64,000 nt of DNA from 73-13 sp035556075 (lineage in GTDB: Bacteria; Actinomycetota; Actinomycetes; Actinomycetales; Microbacteriaceae): the NCBI GenBank assembly GCA_035556075.1, contig DATMFQ010000030.1:1-64000 (forward strand), written 5' to 3'. Below the pieces are notes generated by a model. That model worked only from the letters and a program-made list of their open reading frames with translations, searched no databases and had not been told where the DNA came from. Within the stretch, counting starts at the first letter, position 1, and every line of letters starts with the position of its first letter. Position numbers and translations under genes: made by a program. Positions 38,290 to 47,059 of this stretch are shown here, piece after piece.

Positions 38290-39531
38290 ATGCCCGCCGC
38301 CCCCCGGACCCTGCGTCCCGGCCTGTTGCTCCTCGGGCTGCTCCTCGTCGCCGCCAACCTCCGCGCGGCGCTCACCGCCGTCGGCCCCGTGCTCGAGGAG
38401 ATCCGCGCCGACCTGGATCTCAGCTCCGCGACGGCGTCGATCCTCATCGCCTTGCCGCTCGTCGCATTCGCCATCTGCTCGCCACTCATGCCGGCCATCG
38501 CGCGGCGCATCGGGCCAGAGCGGACGATCGGGGCGGCGCTCGTCGCCCTGGCGGGGGGCCTGGTGCTGCGCTCCGTGCCGGTGGATGGCGCGATCTGGGT
38601 CGGCACCGCACTCATCGGCGCGGGCATCGCGGCGCTGAATGTGGAGCTGTCGGAGATCGTCAAGCGCGACTTCCCGACCCGCATCGGCCAGGTGACGGGC
38701 CTGTACTCCTCGGCGACCGCGATCGGCGCTGCCATCGCCGCGGGACTCGCGGTGCCGATCGCGGGCGGTGCCGACTCCGGCTGGCGGCTCGCGATCGGGG
38801 TGTGGGCGGGGCTCGCGCTCGTGGCCCTCGCGGTGTGGGCCCCGCAGTTGCGCCGGGCGCTTGTCGCCGTCGCTGGCGGCGAGCCGGCGGCGCTGGGCGA
38901 GACCGCGGACTCGGTCGCTGCACCAGCGCAGCGAGACGAAGCACCTGGCACCCCACCCTGGCGCTCCCCCTGGCGCAGCCTGCTCGGTTGGCAGGTCACC
39001 GCCTTCATGGGCCTGCAGTCGACCGCGTACTACGTGCTCATCACCTGGCTGCCAAGCATCGAGCGGGCGGCAGGCATCAGCCCGGCGGAGGCGGGGTTCC
39101 ACCAGGTGCTGTTCAGCGCCTCGGGCATCATCGGCTCGCTCGCCGTCTCCGCGTGGATCTCGCGACTGCGGGATCAACGACCGCTCGTCGTCACCGGCAC
39201 CTCGCTGACCATCATCGCGCTGCTCGGGATCATGCTCCTGCCCGCGCACACCTGGCTGTGGGCGTCATTCGCGGGGATCTCGACGGGGATCTGCGTCGTC
39301 ACCGCGCTCTCGCTCTTCGGCCTCAGGACGGTCCACCACCAGCAGGCGGCGAGCCTGTCGGGCATGGCCCAGGCGGTCGGCTACCTCTTCGCGGCGACGA
39401 CGCCGATCGTGATCGGGGCGCTCCACGATGCGACCGGCGGCTGGCAGGTCCCGCTGCTCGCGCTCATCGGCGTCAGCGTGCTCTGCATGGGCGCAGGGCT
39501 CCTCGCGGGCCGCGCCCGCGTCATCGGCTGA
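38290..39531 (+). CDS. CynX/NimT-type MFS transporter
   Basis: A 413-residue transporter with twelve hydrophobic helices. LLLGLLLVAANLRAALTAVGPVLEEIR at the start is characteristic of the cyanate/nitroimidazole branch of MFS; the second half has STAYYVLITWLPSIERAAG. Substrate is open. ATG 38290 has GGGAGG 9 bases upstream; ATG 38281 would abut that site. This is the last ordinary chromosomal gene before the catabolic region. Confidence 0.88.
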   Translation: MPAAPRTLRPGLLLLGLLLVAANLRAALTAVGPVLEEIRADLDLSSATASILIALPLVAFAICSPLMPAIARRIGPERTIGAALVALAGGLVLRSVPVDGAIWVGTALIGAGIAALNVELSEIVKRDFPTRIGQVTGLYSSATAIGAAIAAGLAVPIAGGADSGWRLAIGVWAGLALVALAVWAPQLRRALVAVAGGEPAALGETADSVAAPAQRDEAPGTPPWRSPWRSLLGWQVTAFMGLQSTAYYVLITWLPSIERAAGISPAEAGFHQVLFSASGIIGSLAVSAWISRLRDQRPLVVTGTSLTIIALLGIMLLPAHTWLWASFAGISTGICVVTALSLFGLRTVHHQQAASLSGMAQAVGYLFAATTPIVIGALHDATGGWQVPLLALIGVSVLCMGAGLLAGRARVIG

Positions 39532-39673
39532 GCCCTCGCGGGGTGGGGGCCGCCCCGTCCTGGTTCACCCGGCCGCACCGCAGGAGGGCCGCCGGCCTTC
39601 AGGAGGGCGCAACCCCCGCATTCGCCCTCCTCAGCGGCCCATCCCCTCCTCAACCACCGAGCGCCCAGCGACG

Positions 39674-39706
39674 CCGGAGGCCAGCCCCCGTGGGACCGGC
39701 CTCCGG
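39674..39706. terminator. Hairpin, counterpart of the hpaD terminator
   Basis: CCGGAGGCC and GGCCTCCGG form a perfect 9-bp stem around AGCCCCCGTGGGACC. It matches in shape and partly in sequence the hairpin just past the intact hpaD gene (51775-51805), and sits at the same place relative to the hpaD-like remnant. It can also stop the CynX-like gene from the left. Confidence 0.7.
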
Positions 39707-39717
39707 ACGCGCGAGAC

Positions 39718-39817
39718 GTAAAGGGCGTCGCCGAGCTTGAAGCCCTCCTTCTCGCCACCCTTGCGAGTGTAGGAGAAGCCGTCGGCACCGATCGGCACAC
39801 CCATCTCCCTCGGGTCC
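39718..39817 (-). pseudogene. 3' remnant of a second extradiol dioxygenase (hpaD) gene
   Basis: About 100 bases closely match the last codons of the intact hpaD at 51822-51921. The encoded end reads EDPREMGVPIGADGF then SYTRKGGEKEGFKLGDAL, against EDPSEMAVTIGADGF then SYTRKGDEKEGFKLGDAL in HpaD. The original stop TAG has become TAC, so the frame runs on into the hairpin region. Similarity ends abruptly at about 39818. The piece is far too short to function; it is the scar of a duplicated or recombined dioxygenase gene and lies in direct orientation to the intact copy. The remaining 39818-39986 shows no gene. Confidence 0.85.
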
Positions 39818-39986
39818 TCCGCCGCGGTCGACCGCCACCACTGCCCCCGCGCCGCAGTTGGCTGCGGCGCCTCACCCTCGCCGCGGTCCGTTCCATCTGA
39901 CACTCGGACATTGGGCCTCCAGGGCTCGGTCGTGCGTCGCGACAACGCCCGGCAGCGAGCTCGTCGTCACTGCATCAATCTTGTTC

Positions 39987-40823
39987 TCAGATGCCGACGT
40001 CGTGTCTCGGGGCCGTGGCCCGCGCTGCTCGTCGGGCACGCTGTACGACCGGGTCGGGAACGGGCGCGGCGTCGAGCAGCGCGCGAGTGTATGGATGCGC
40101 CGGCCGCTCGTACACCGTGTCGGTGTCACCGGTCTCGACGATCTCGCCCCCGCTGATCACGGCGACGCGATCTGCGAGATGCCGCACGAGCGACAGATCA
40201 TGCGAGATGAACAGCACACTGACGCCGAGGTCGCGACGGAGCTCATCGATGAGATTGATGACCTCGGCCTGCACCGACAGGTCCAGTGCACTGACCGGCT
40301 CATCGCAGATGATGAGCTCGGGCGCCGACATGAGCGCGCGCGCGATCGCGATCCGCTGGCGCTGCCCGCCGGAGAACTGCGCCGGGTAGCGATCCGCAGC
40401 GCGCTCGGGGAGCCCGACCCGCACCAACATCTCGGCCACGGCACGCTCGATCTGGTCGGCTCGGCGGCGCTCGTAGAGCCGTACGGGCTCCGCGAGCGTG
40501 TACCCGATCGTCTTCGCGGGGTCGAGGGAGCTGTACGGGTCCTGGAAGACCATCTGCATACGTCGGCCGAGTGCGCGGCGGTCTGCGAGGGTGCGACGAC
40601 GGATCGGCTCGCCGCCGAAGCGCAGCTCCCCCGAGGTCACCGGGGCGAGCCCGACGATGGAGCGGCCGATGGTCGTCTTGCCGGAGCCCGACTCGCCGAC
40701 GAGTCCGAGGATCTCCCCGCGGTCGATGTGCAGATCGACGTCGCGCACCGCGCGGAAGCGACGACGTCCGTTGCGATACTCGATGCCGACGCGATTGAGC
40801 TCCAGCAACCGTGCGCCCGTCAT
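39987..40823 (-). CDS. Peptide/opine-type ABC transporter ATPase (DppF-like)
   Basis: Second ATPase of an Opp/Dpp/Nik-type importer, 278 residues, with Walker A GESGSGKTT, Q-loop MVFQDPYSSLDP, signature FSGGQRQR, Walker B LIICDEPVSALD and switch His in LFISHDLSLV. The C-terminal YERPAHPYTRALL is usual for the family. ATG 40823 overlaps the stop of the fused permease-ATPase gene by 4 bases. Last gene of the TetR-controlled operon. Confidence 0.92.
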   Translation of the reverse strand: MTGARLLELNRVGIEYRNGRRRFRAVRDVDLHIDRGEILGLVGESGSGKTTIGRSIVGLAPVTSGELRFGGEPIRRRTLADRRALGRRMQMVFQDPYSSLDPAKTIGYTLAEPVRLYERRRADQIERAVAEMLVRVGLPERAADRYPAQFSGGQRQRIAIARALMSAPELIICDEPVSALDLSVQAEVINLIDELRRDLGVSVLFISHDLSLVRHLADRVAVISGGEIVETGDTDTVYERPAHPYTRALLDAAPVPDPVVQRARRAARATAPRHDVGI

Positions 40824-42769
40824 GCTCGGACCTGCTTTCCGGGCACGAGGTCCTCGGCGTAGTGACACGCGGTGTGTCGCTCGGGAAGGAGCTCGCGGAG
40901 GACCACGGCCCGGTCCGCGCAGTCCGGGCGGGCCATGGGGCAGCGTGCCGCGAAGTGGCAGCCGGGCGGCCAGTCGCTCGGCGCCGGCACCATTCCCCCG
41001 ATCGTCGGCAGCGGCTCGCCCCTCATCGCGAGATGCGGGTTCGAGCGCAACAGCCCGAGGGTGTAGGGGTGGAGCGCGTTCGTAAACATGTCGACCACCT
41101 CGGCTCGCTCCACCACGTGACCCGCATACATGACCACGGCACGCTGGCAGACGTCCGCGACGACACCCCAGTTGTGCGTGACGAGCAGGACCGCCATCCC
41201 GTTGTCGCGCCGGAGGCGGTCGAGCAGGTCGAGGATGCCGGCCTGGATCGTCACGTCGAGCGCCGTCGTCGGCTCGTCGGCGATGAGCAGGCTCGGTCGG
41301 CCGGCGAGCGCGCACGCGATGACGACGCGCTGCGCCATGCCACCGGAGATCTGATGCGGGTGCAGCTTCGCGATGCCCGCCGGGTCGGGCAGACCCACCT
41401 CGGTGAGGAGTTCGAGGGCCCGCCGCTTGGCGGCGCGACGCGTTCCGCGCTCGTGGGTGCGCACGACAGCCGAGAGCTGCGCGCCAATGGTGAACGACGG
41501 GTCGAGGGCGACCATCGGCTCCTGGGAGATCATCGCGATCTCATTGCCACGCAGCGTGCGGAAGCCGCGCTCATCGAGTCCGACGAGTTCGCGGCCGCGG
41601 AACCGGATCGACCCGCCGAGGATGCGCCCCGAGGGCGGCAGCAGGCCGAGCAGCGCGAGTGCCGTCACGGTCTTGCCGCTGCCGGACTCTCCGACGAGCC
41701 CGACGATCTCGCTCGCGGCGATGTCGAACGATGCGCGCTCGACGACGGTCACCCATTCGCCGTCGATGCGGAATCCGATCGTGAGCTCGCGCACCTGGAG
41801 CATCATCTCGTCATCGCGGTCCGAGGCATCGGCCGTCGCGACGGCCGGCTCCGCGCGCCGCGGGACCCGCTCGCCCCCCGCGCTGCGGCGCTCCGCGTCG
41901 ACGTCGCGAAGCGCGTCGCCGAGCAGTCCGAGCGCGAGGGCGGTGAGTCCGACGGCCGCGCCGGACGGGACGAGCAGCCACGGGTGGCGCTGCAGGAGTG
42001 TCGTCGCCTCGGCGACCATCCCGCCCCACGTCGGCGCCGGGGGCGGCGGTCCGAAACCGAGGAAGGCGAGGCCCGTCTGGACCCCGAGCGCGATCGCCGC
42101 GAAGAGCGCCGCCTGCACGATGATGACGCCGACGGTGCGCGGCAGCACATGGCGCCAGAGGATCTGGCTGGTCGAGAGCCCCATGATGCGCGCCGCGTCG
42201 ACATACAGCTCCTCACGCACGATGAGGACGGAGGCCCGCACGATCCTGGCAAGGTTGGCTGCCCCGAGGATCCCGAACACGATCATGCCGGCCGCGAGGC
42301 TGCTGCCGAAGACGGCGAGCGCGGCGAGCGTCACGATGAGCGTCGGGACGGCGAGGACGACGTCGATGGCCCGGGTGATGACCCGGTCGGTCATCCCGCC
42401 GATGTACCCCGCGATGATGCCGACGGGCACGCCGATGAGGAGCCAGACGAGGAGCGCCTGCAGCACCCCGATGAGCGTGTCGCCGGCGCCATACAGGAGC
42501 CGACTCAGCACGTCCTGGCCGAGCGCGTCGGTGCCGAGCCAGTGCGCCGCCGAGGGCCCCTGCAGCGTGCTGCGAAGGTCCGGCTTCGTCGGCGACGCGG
42601 GCGCGACGAGCGGCGCGAGTGCCGCGAGGGCGATGACGACGATGAGGTAGACGGCGGCGACGATGCCGAGCGGCTTGCGCAGCAGCCCGCGGACGAGTCG
42701 CATCGGGCCGAGCATGCGCGTCGGGCGCAGCGGCCGGCGGGCGATCGTGCGAGTCTCCGGGCCGGTCAC
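40820..42769 (-). CDS. Fused ABC permease and ATPase (DppC-DppD in one chain)
   Basis: A 649-residue protein. Residues about 1-290 are a DppC permease (RKPLGIVAAVYLIVVIALAAL, HWLGTDALGQDVLSRLLYG, EAA loop GLSTSQILWRHVLPRT); after a short charged linker, residues from about 315 form an ATPase with GESGSGKTV, MISQEPMVALDP, ISGGMAQR, LLIADEPTTALD and the peptide-family tail PPGCHFAARCP. The frame is unbroken, so this is a true fusion. GTG 42769 overlaps the dppB stop as GTGA. Such permease/ATPase fusions occur in other actinobacteria. Confidence 0.92.
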   Translation of the reverse strand: MTGPETRTIARRPLRPTRMLGPMRLVRGLLRKPLGIVAAVYLIVVIALAALAPLVAPASPTKPDLRSTLQGPSAAHWLGTDALGQDVLSRLLYGAGDTLIGVLQALLVWLLIGVPVGIIAGYIGGMTDRVITRAIDVVLAVPTLIVTLAALAVFGSSLAAGMIVFGILGAANLARIVRASVLIVREELYVDAARIMGLSTSQILWRHVLPRTVGVIIVQAALFAAIALGVQTGLAFLGFGPPPPAPTWGGMVAEATTLLQRHPWLLVPSGAAVGLTALALGLLGDALRDVDAERRSAGGERVPRRAEPAVATADASDRDDEMMLQVRELTIGFRIDGEWVTVVERASFDIAASEIVGLVGESGSGKTVTALALLGLLPPSGRILGGSIRFRGRELVGLDERGFRTLRGNEIAMISQEPMVALDPSFTIGAQLSAVVRTHERGTRRAAKRRALELLTEVGLPDPAGIAKLHPHQISGGMAQRVVIACALAGRPSLLIADEPTTALDVTIQAGILDLLDRLRRDNGMAVLLVTHNWGVVADVCQRAVVMYAGHVVERAEVVDMFTNALHPYTLGLLRSNPHLAMRGEPLPTIGGMVPAPSDWPPGCHFAARCPMARPDCADRAVVLRELLPERHTACHYAEDLVPGKQVRA

Positions 42770-43707
42770 GCGAGCCTCACTTTCGGGTTGAGGATGCTGT
42801 AGACGATGTCGACGATGAGGTTGACGAGGATGACGATGAGCGTGAAGTACAGCCCGAGGCCGAGCAGGAGCGGCAAGTCCTTCTTGAGGGTCGCCGACAC
42901 CGCGACGAAGCCGAGGCCGGGTAGGACGAATACGTTCTCCACGAATACGGACCCGGTGAGCGACGCGATGGCGCCAAGGCCGATCATGGTGACGGTCGGG
43001 ATCGAGGCGTTGCGCAGCACGTGCTTGAACAGGATCCGGTGTGGCGCGATCCCGCTGGCTCGAAGCACCCGGACGTAATCCTTCTGCATGACGTCGAGAA
43101 CGGAGTCGCGCATCTGCTTTGCGACGACCGTGACGCCGACGAGGCTGAGGGCGATCACCGGCAGCACGAGCCCGAGGAGCCACAGTCCAGGAGATCGCTC
43201 GAATGCGGTGTAGCCGGTCGCGGGAAAGATCGGGACCGCGACGGCGAGCGTCGCGACCAGGATGACCGCGATCCAGAAGCTCGGCAGCGCGATGCCGAGG
43301 AGCGAGACCGCGTCGAGTGCCCGCCCGACCCAGCCGCCGCGCAGCGCGCTCACCATGCCGAGGCTCATCCCGACGATCGTGATGACGATCGTCGACAGCA
43401 GGATGAGCGAGAGCGTCACCGGGAGACGCTCGTTGAGGATCGAGGTGACGGGCTGGCCGCTGTAGATCGACTGGCCGAGGTCGAGCTGGACCGCGCGGAT
43501 GACCCAGTCCACGTACTGGACGAGCAGCGGCTTGTCGAGCCCCATCTGCTCCCGCAACTGCTCGACAGCGGCAGGAGTGGCCGCCTCGCCGAGGATGATG
43601 CGCGCGGGGTCGCCGGGGATGAGCGCCGTGAACAGGAACATCGTCGCGGTGACGACGAACAGCAGCGGAAGCGCCGTGATCAGGCGACGGGCGATAAGGC
43701 TCAGCAT
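42766..43707 (-). CDS. ABC transporter permease (DppB-like)
   Basis: A 313-residue permease with six hydrophobic helices. It has the DppB start LIARRLITALPLLFVVTATMF, the extracytoplasmic LGLDKPLLVQYVDW-type segment MGLDKPLLVQYVDW, and the EAA loop LRASGIAPHRILFKHVLRNA. It pairs with the fused permease-ATPase downstream. ATG 43707. Substrate is unknown; the surrounding catabolic genes suggest an ester or conjugate rather than a peptide. Confidence 0.93.
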   Translation of the reverse strand: MLSLIARRLITALPLLFVVTATMFLFTALIPGDPARIILGEAATPAAVEQLREQMGLDKPLLVQYVDWVIRAVQLDLGQSIYSGQPVTSILNERLPVTLSLILLSTIVITIVGMSLGMVSALRGGWVGRALDAVSLLGIALPSFWIAVILVATLAVAVPIFPATGYTAFERSPGLWLLGLVLPVIALSLVGVTVVAKQMRDSVLDVMQKDYVRVLRASGIAPHRILFKHVLRNASIPTVTMIGLGAIASLTGSVFVENVFVLPGLGFVAVSATLKKDLPLLLGLGLYFTLIVILVNLIVDIVYSILNPKVRLA

Positions 43708-43736
43708 TCGATTCCTTGGGATGAACTCCTGGTGAC

Positions 43737-43767
43737 GGTGGGGCGGGCCGCATGGGCCCGCCCCACC
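43737..43767 (-). terminator. Stem-loop between binding-protein and permease genes
   Basis: GGTGGGGCGGGCC pairs perfectly with GGCCCGCCCCACC around a GCAT-based loop, in the 83-base gap after the binding-protein gene. Such structures often stop part of the transcription or protect upstream mRNA so that binding protein exceeds permease. Confidence 0.65.
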
Positions 43768-43790
43768 GCGTGAGGTCGGGTCGCCTCAGC

Positions 43791-45386
43791 TCACCTGGAA
43801 ATCTTCCAGGAGTACTCCGGCGCCGGACCGATCGGCACTGGGTTCGGGTTGCCCGACGACACCGACACGTTCTCGAGGGTGTCAACGGCGTAGAACAGAC
43901 GCTGGTCGCTGTACACGGGGATCACCCATGCGAGTTCGTTCCACCGCTCATTGAGCGCTCGGTGCACCGCAGGCGCATCCGCTTCGTTCGACACGAGCGT
44001 CTTCGCGTACAGCTCGTCGATCTCCGCGTCCTTGACCTGCCACGGGTTGAGGTTCGGGCGCGAGGCCAGCGTCTGCGACGACTGCCCGACGTGCCGGGCC
44101 CCCTGGATCGGCAGGAGCATCGCCTCGAACTCCTTCGCCTCGCTGCGCTCGAGGAGTCGCGGCAGGCCGTTCGCCTCGACGTCGAGCTCGACGGTGATGC
44201 CGACCTCGGCGAGGCTCGCCGCCATCGCCTGGGCGATGATGCTCTGCGGGTCCATCGCCGTCGTCGTCGCGAGCCGGATGGTGAGGCCATCCGCGTACCC
44301 GGCGTCGGCGAGCAACTGCTTCGCGGCGTCGACGTTGTAGTCCTCGCCGAGGCCCGGGACGTAGCCGACCGCGCCCTCGTGGACGATCTGGCCGTTGACC
44401 TCGCCGAACTCGCCGACGACCGCGTCGGCGATCGTCTGCCGGTCGAGCCCGAGCTGGATCGCCTCACGCACGCGCACGTCGCCGAGCGCGGGGTTGAGCT
44501 CGCCGTTGCGGTCGAGGATCTGAATCGCCCAGATGTAGTACGGGGCGCCGAGCACCGCGAGTCCGGCGCTGCGGGCGGCATCCGTCGTGAGGACGCTGCC
44601 CGTGGAGAAGTCGACCTGCCCGGTGGAGATCGCGGCGACCACGGCGTTCGGGTCGGTGATCACCTGGACCGAGACACGGTCGAACATCTGCGCGTCGGGG
44701 TTCCAGTATGTCTCGTTGCGGTCGTAGACGTAGTTCGCATCCACGACGGACTCGTCCGCGTTGTACACGTACTGCCCCGTGCCGTCCGACGACGTCAGCA
44801 GCGACTCGGGGTCGGCGAGCCCGTCAGGCCCGATGATGGAGCCGAGCTGGAAGTACTGCGTCAGCGTCCAGGGCGCGTCAGGGAACGGCGTCCCGTAGTG
44901 GATGCGCAGGGTGGTCGCGTCGACGACCTCGATCTCGTCGATCGGGCCGACCTGTCGGACCATCTGGCCACCGGCACCGAGGAAGTAGTCCATCGACGCC
45001 TTCGCGGCCGTGGCATCCAGCTCGCCGCCGCCGTGGAAGCTGACGCCCTCGCGGAGCTTGAGCTCGAGCACGGTGTTGTCGTCGCTCACGAACTCCCACG
45101 ACTCGGCGAGGTCGGGCACGAGCTTGCCCTCGGCGTCCAGGTAGATGAGCGGGTCGTAGGTGAGGTTCGTGTAGACGGTGCTGCCACCCGATGCGGCGAG
45201 CGCCGGGTTGAGACTAATGGGCGACCCGGTGAACTGGATCCGGAGTTCGCCGCCGGTTTCCGGGGCAGCGCTCGTGGTCGGCGCGGGCTGTTCAGCAGCC
45301 GGCGAGCAGCCGCTGAGTGCGAGTCCCACGCCGAGGCCGGCGGCCGCGAGGACGCCGACGAGCCTTGGGGTTCGTTGCTTGGCCAT
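43791..45386 (-). CDS. ABC transporter solute-binding lipoprotein (SBP family 5)
   Basis: A 531-residue exported lipoprotein: signal segment GVLAAAGLGVGLALSGC with lipobox LSGC, then a family 5 fold (SPISLNPALAASGGSTVYTNLTYDPLI, DLAESWEFVSDDNTVLELKLREGVSFHGG, VREAIQLGLDRQTIADAV). Family 5 proteins bind peptides, opines, nickel or plant-derived compounds. AAAGGAG precedes ATG 45386. It is followed by the permease genes and preceded by the esterase gene with a 59-base gap. Confidence 0.93.
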   Translation of the reverse strand: MAKQRTPRLVGVLAAAGLGVGLALSGCSPAAEQPAPTTSAAPETGGELRIQFTGSPISLNPALAASGGSTVYTNLTYDPLIYLDAEGKLVPDLAESWEFVSDDNTVLELKLREGVSFHGGGELDATAAKASMDYFLGAGGQMVRQVGPIDEIEVVDATTLRIHYGTPFPDAPWTLTQYFQLGSIIGPDGLADPESLLTSSDGTGQYVYNADESVVDANYVYDRNETYWNPDAQMFDRVSVQVITDPNAVVAAISTGQVDFSTGSVLTTDAARSAGLAVLGAPYYIWAIQILDRNGELNPALGDVRVREAIQLGLDRQTIADAVVGEFGEVNGQIVHEGAVGYVPGLGEDYNVDAAKQLLADAGYADGLTIRLATTTAMDPQSIIAQAMAASLAEVGITVELDVEANGLPRLLERSEAKEFEAMLLPIQGARHVGQSSQTLASRPNLNPWQVKDAEIDELYAKTLVSNEADAPAVHRALNERWNELAWVIPVYSDQRLFYAVDTLENVSVSSGNPNPVPIGPAPEYSWKISR

Positions 45387-45445
45387 GGTTGTGCTCCTTT
45401 GCACGGAGTTGACGTTGGTTGGTGACGTGGTGTTCTGGTGCATCG

Positions 45446-47059
45446 TCAATTGGCAGCGATCAGGCGGTGCACCTCCTCGAGCGGGGCGTTCAGCATTCGG
45501 GGCTCGAGATCGAAGCACATCGTGGGGCGACGCTCGGCGTCGTACGCATCCCAGGTCGGCAGCGCGGACGTCTGCGGGCTGCCGGTGCGGACGAATGCGA
45601 CCCAGGCGTCCGCCATGAGGTCGGCCATGCGCTGCGCGTCGGCGTCATCGCCGACGAGCGCGCGGGCCCGGTCGACGTTGTCGAGCGCGAGCGGCAGGTC
45701 GAGGCAGTGCGGTGTGCGCAGCAGTCCGTCGGCGACCGGGGTCTCCCATTGCAGCTGATACGCGTACACCGGGGCGGGCTGTCGGGACTTGCGGGCCGCG
45801 AGCTGTGTCGTCCGATAGCCGATCTCGATGCCGCTGAGCTGGGAGAGCAGATGGCCGGGCGCGTAGTGCGGGAATTCGGCACGCAGGAGCTCGAGGATCT
45901 CCGGACCGCGGCCGTCGTACATGCCCGCGGCGCCGGCGACGAGCTGCGCTTCGTCGAGGTGCACGAACTCCGGGTCGGTCGTGGCGAGCATCCAGGTCCA
46001 CTCGTCTTTCACCCAGCCGGTCAGCAGCGGGATCTCGGCCGCCGTGGGCGCCGCCTCGGGTTCGAACGGATGGGCCGGCAGGATCGTCCCGTCGACGCGC
46101 GTGCGAAGCCGCGCCGCGAGATCGGCACCCATCTGGAGGATGGTGCGGAATCGGGGGTTCCTCGGACCGCTCGCCGCCACTGCGGCCGACCGCGCGGCGA
46201 CGTGCAGCGCCTCGGCGGGGAGCCCGGCGAGCCGGGCGGCATCGAGGCGATCCCCGCCCGCGACCCGGGCGAGGACATCCGCGGTGAAGTCGACGATCGG
46301 CTCCTCAGCCATCGCGGTGAGCCCGGGCCCGGACATGACGATGGCACGGTGGAAGAGCCCCTTGGCGGACGGCATGCCCATGAGGTGGCTCACCTTGCCG
46401 CCGCCGCCGGACTGTCCCCCGATCGTGATCTGCTCGGGGTCGCCGCCGAACACGGCGATGTTGTCCCGCACCCACTCGAGCGCGAGCACGATGTCGCGGA
46501 TGCCGGGGTTCGCCTCGCCGTCGTAGCCGGCCACCACCTCGTCCACCGCGAGGAAGCCGAAGAGGTGCAGGCGGTGATTGAGCGTCACGACGACGACATC
46601 GCCGCGACGGCTGAACCGCGCGCCGTCGATGATGGGGTCGGCGCCGGAACCGGTCGCGAAGCCGCCGCCGTGCAACCACACGAGCACGGGGCGCCGAGCG
46701 TCGTCGGCGCCGGGGGTCCAGACGTTGAGGTGCAGGCAGTCCTCGCTCTGGATCTTGCGATAGCTGCCGGTGGGCGCGGTGCTGCGTAGCGCGAACCCGA
46801 GCGCGCTCACGGGGGCGTCGCCGCTCACGTCCTGGACGGCGGGCGCGCCGAATCCGGTCGCGTCCTGCACGCCGTCGCGCGGGGCCGCCGTGACGGGGGC
46901 GCGGAATCGCCGATCGCCGGTCGGCGCCTCCCCGTAGCGGATGCCGAGGTAGCGGGCGATGCCGTCGATCTCGAGGCCCTGCACGGCGCCCGACGTCGTC
47001 GGCACGGCGGGCGCGATCGCACAAGACTCGCCCGCGGGACCGAGGAAGCGCACGCTCAC
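45446..47059 (-). CDS. Type-B carboxylesterase
   Basis: A 537-residue alpha/beta hydrolase of the carboxylesterase/lipase B family. Seen are the oxyanion segment VWLHGGGFATGSGA, the nucleophile in TIGGQSGGGGKVS (GQSGG rather than the common GESAG), SEDCLHLNVWTP, and the late His in TPHCLDLPLAL. There is no signal peptide, so it acts inside the cell on an imported ester. GTG 47059 overlaps the upstream SDR stop by 4 bases. It probably releases an acid that the CoA-transferase of the same operon activates. Confidence 0.9.
   Translation of the reverse strand: MSVRFLGPAGESCAIAPAVPTTSGAVQGLEIDGIARYLGIRYGEAPTGDRRFRAPVTAAPRDGVQDATGFGAPAVQDVSGDAPVSALGFALRSTAPTGSYRKIQSEDCLHLNVWTPGADDARRPVLVWLHGGGFATGSGADPIIDGARFSRRGDVVVVTLNHRLHLFGFLAVDEVVAGYDGEANPGIRDIVLALEWVRDNIAVFGGDPEQITIGGQSGGGGKVSHLMGMPSAKGLFHRAIVMSGPGLTAMAEEPIVDFTADVLARVAGGDRLDAARLAGLPAEALHVAARSAAVAASGPRNPRFRTILQMGADLAARLRTRVDGTILPAHPFEPEAAPTAAEIPLLTGWVKDEWTWMLATTDPEFVHLDEAQLVAGAAGMYDGRGPEILELLRAEFPHYAPGHLLSQLSGIEIGYRTTQLAARKSRQPAPVYAYQLQWETPVADGLLRTPHCLDLPLALDNVDRARALVGDDADAQRMADLMADAWVAFVRTGSPQTSALPTWDAYDAERRPTMCFDLEPRMLNAPLEEVHRLIAAN

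Larger units (their letters stand above)
39674..39817 (-). repeat. Direct repeat, left copy (partner 51775-51921)
   Basis: The block of hairpin plus hpaD 3' end occurs here and again at 51775-51921 in the same orientation, bracketing about 12 kb with the transporter-esterase-CoA-transferase operon and the TetR-cupin unit. Similarity is high in the coding part and looser in the hairpin, so the copies are old or from different strains rather than a recent duplication. Confidence 0.75.

Noticed and set aside
36972..39008. Extended 678-residue frame for sucC
   Set aside because: The extension is antisense to the CynX-like transporter; GTG 38132 gives a standard SucC.
39631..39945. A 104-residue gene containing the hpaD-like end
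   Set aside because: Only about 33 residues resemble HpaD; the rest has no family, no ribosome site and runs through a hairpin. Better explained as a remnant.
40811..42802. Long + strand frame opposite the fused permease-ATPase gene
   Set aside because: Shadow of the minus-strand ABC gene; charged low-complexity product.
43737..43767. End of the binding-protein operon
   Set aside because: The stem-loop is strong, but permease and ATPase genes follow on the same strand at short distance, so partial attenuation is more likely than a full stop.
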